DNA of 6,510 bases from Deltaproteobacteria bacterium (GTDB taxonomy: Bacteria; Myxococcota; XYA12-FULL-58-9; JAUUZB01), in assembly GCA_030590185.1 (NCBI GenBank), contig JAUUZB010000242.1, positions 1 to 6,510 on the forward strand. Direction: 5' to 3'. The translations under genes were made by a program, and so were the position numbers. The notes under the pieces are model-generated. The model had not been told where the DNA came from, searched no databases, and was given only the letters and a program-made list of their open reading frames with translations. This document shows, piece after piece, positions 5,607-6,510 of this stretch. Positions within the stretch are counted from its first letter, which is position 1; each line of letters starts with the position of its first letter.

Positions 5607-6216
5607 CTTCGTCCTTAGCCGTTGGGCTCGACCCACCCCTCTTGGTACCGGCCACACTGGCCATGGTCTGTTCGAAGGTCGCGCCGTCGCTCGCCTCAGT
5701 TTCCATGGACCCGGGGGCCGTGTCGAGCCTCGAAACCAAATGGATCCCCTTTTCTCCGGAACCGAGCAGCATCCGGGCGCGGCCGACCTCCACCAGATAG
5801 AGGGAGGTGCGGGGGTCGATTTGCAGCTTCTCGATAATCTTGATCGACTCGCCGCTGCTGCCGCCGCCGAAACGCACGTTGGAGAGCCGGGAGATGGCGA
5901 ACCTTCCCACCAGCCACAGGATACCGCAGACGACCAGCAGCGCGATCAGGGTTTGGGAGAGCTGGCTGATGAAGCTGCGCTCCTCGAGCTCCTTCAGCTC
6001 TCTTTCCTCCTCGTCCGCCGCGGTGTTCTTCTCTGCCTGCCGGCGATCCCACTCCGACGGGGGCGGTTGGTCGGCGGTCAGGTCCGGGGCCGGCTCACCG
6101 GCGCTCGGCTCACCAACGCTGGCCGCGGGTGGCTCACCGCCACCGCCGGGACCGCCGCCGGTCTGCGCGACCAGCACACCGATGGTCAGGAGGATGGAGG
6201 AAGCGATCGCCGACAT
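5590..6216 (-). CDS. fliO: FliO-like membrane protein, likely SctR/FliP assembly factor
   Basis: The 208-aa product starts with a hydrophobic segment (residues 4-17) ending at a plausible A17/Q18 signal cleavage site. A Gly/Pro/Glu-rich periplasmic-type linker follows (18-80), including a charged helix at 58-80. Next come one transmembrane helix (about 86-106), a cytoplasmic domain (123-164) and a disordered acidic tail. The domain pattern KIIEKLQIDPRTSLYLVEVG followed by LLGSGEKGIHLV matches the small beta domain of FliO. Its position directly before sctR is also that of fliO before fliP. FliO helps FliP rings assemble in flagella and is usually absent from non-flagellar systems. There is no clear ribosome-binding site: the start lies 8 nt after the sctQ/fliN stop, so coupling is likely. 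The 3' end overlaps sctR by 17 nt. Confidence 0.82.
   Translation of the reverse strand: MSAIASSILLTIGVLVAQTGGGPGGGGEPPAASVGEPSAGEPAPDLTADQPPPSEWDRRQAEKNTAADEEERELKELEERSFISQLSQTLIALLVVCGILWLVGRFAISRLSNVRFGGGSSGESIKIIEKLQIDPRTSLYLVEVGRARMLLGSGEKGIHLVSRLDTAPGSMETEASDGATFEQTMASVAGTKRGGSSPTAKDEDDSGN
5612..5616 (-). promoter_or_regulatory. Ribosome-binding site that fixes the sctR start
   Basis: AAGGA lies 5 nt before the ATG at 5604-5606, inside the 3' end of the FliO-like gene. The alternative ATG at 5655-5657 would add 17 residues lacking family resemblance and has no comparable site, so 5606 is the preferred start. Confidence 0.6.
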
Positions 6217-6224
6217 GGCGGCAC

Positions 6225-6510
6225 TCAGCTGCCGACGACCTGAACGAGCCGTACGCCGAGCTCGCCGTCGACCTCAATCAGCTCACCTCGGGCGAACAAC
6301 TTGTCGTTGACCACGAGGTTCACCGGATCGTTGGGGCCCCGCGGCAGGCGTAGGATTTGGCCGGGCCGCAACTTGATCACTTGCTGCGTGTTCAAGGTGA
6401 TGCGCCCGAGCTCGACCACCACCGGCGCGGAGACGTCCCGCAGCAGGCCTTCGGTCTGCGAGAGGTTGTCGGCCGGCGCGTCGTAGCCGGCCCCCTGCAC
6501 CGAAACCTCC
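6225..6510 (-). CDS. sctQ: SctQ/FliN-type C-ring protein, C-terminal part (partial at window edge)
   Basis: The frame is open to the right edge, so the 5' end of the gene lies outside the window. A GTG at 6498-6500 could be an internal codon rather than the start. The visible 95 residues hold one complete SpoA (surface presentation of antigens) domain: V-V-V-E-L-G-R-I, then an L-R-P-G-Q-I-L turn, a V-N-L-V-V-N-D-K strand, and the closing RGELIEVDGELGVRLVQV. In flagella this is FliN. In injectisomes it is the C-terminal domain of SctQ, part of the cytoplasmic sorting platform. The GELIEVDGELGVRL ending looks slightly more SctQ-like, but the missing N-terminus would decide. The stop is 8 nt before the FliO-like start, so these genes form one operon. 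Confidence 0.88.
   Translation of the reverse strand, partial: EVSVQGAGYDAPADNLSQTEGLLRDVSAPVVVELGRITLNTQQVIKLRPGQILRLPRGPNDPVNLVVNDKLFARGELIEVDGELGVRLVQVVGS

Noticed and set aside
5607..5657. Extended start for sctR at 5657
   Set aside because: It adds 17 residues unlike the family, deepens the overlap with the FliO-like gene to 68 nt, and lacks a good ribosome-binding site, unlike the ATG at 5606.
5536..6243. Plus-strand open frame (235 codons) opposite the FliO-like gene
   Set aside because: The minus strand has a signal segment, a membrane helix and a FliO domain in the expected operon position. The plus frame is a shadow.

Overview
This GC-rich window holds part of a type III secretion (T3S) export-apparatus locus. 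Reading right to left on the minus strand, the genes are: the end of a FliN/SctQ-type C-ring protein, a FliO-like membrane protein, SctR (FliP/YscR), SctS (FliQ/YscS), SctT (FliR/YscT), a gap, SctU (FlhB/YscU) and a small unrecognised protein. The gene set, the dense G/C-ending codons and the acidic low-complexity linkers fit a high-GC proteobacterium or myxobacterium (Myxococcota). That placement is inference, because no taxonomic marker lies in the window. It is also not certain whether the system is a flagellum or a non-flagellar machine. The order fliN-O-P-Q-R-flhB and the FliO-like protein are flagellar traits. The unfamiliar accessory genes suggest a divergent or early-branching non-flagellar system of the kind reported in myxobacteria. 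I use the neutral sct names.

Layout: 60-521 (-) is an unknown 153-aa protein with a helical C-terminus. 522-610 is a spacer with two GC-rich inverted repeats. 611-1687 (-) is sctU, with an NPEH autocleavage motif. 1688-1766 is a 79-bp divergent regulatory gap. 1767-2678 and 2683-3639 (+) are two co-directional unknown genes, 4 nt apart. The first is a coiled-coil protein with a disordered Gly/Pro/Ala/Ser-rich N-terminus. The second is an acidic protein that appears to contain two copies of one fold. 3640-4476 (-) is sctT, whose stop codon directly abuts the stop of the preceding plus-strand gene. 4498-4776 (-) is sctS, 4800-5606 (-) is sctR, 5590-6216 (-) is fliO-like, and 6225-6510 (-) is the C-terminal part of sctQ/fliN, cut by the window edge.

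Working together: SctR, SctS and SctT build the helical export gate in the inner membrane. SctU wraps that gate and switches substrate class after self-cleavage. The FliO-like protein probably helps SctR rings assemble. The SctQ/FliN protein belongs to the cytoplasmic sorting platform or C-ring. The most unusual feature is the plus-strand two-gene cassette that separates sctRST from sctU. I infer that it encodes a substrate/partner or chaperone-like pair for this secretion system, but neither protein is recognised with confidence. No RNA genes, CRISPR arrays or insertion sequences were seen.
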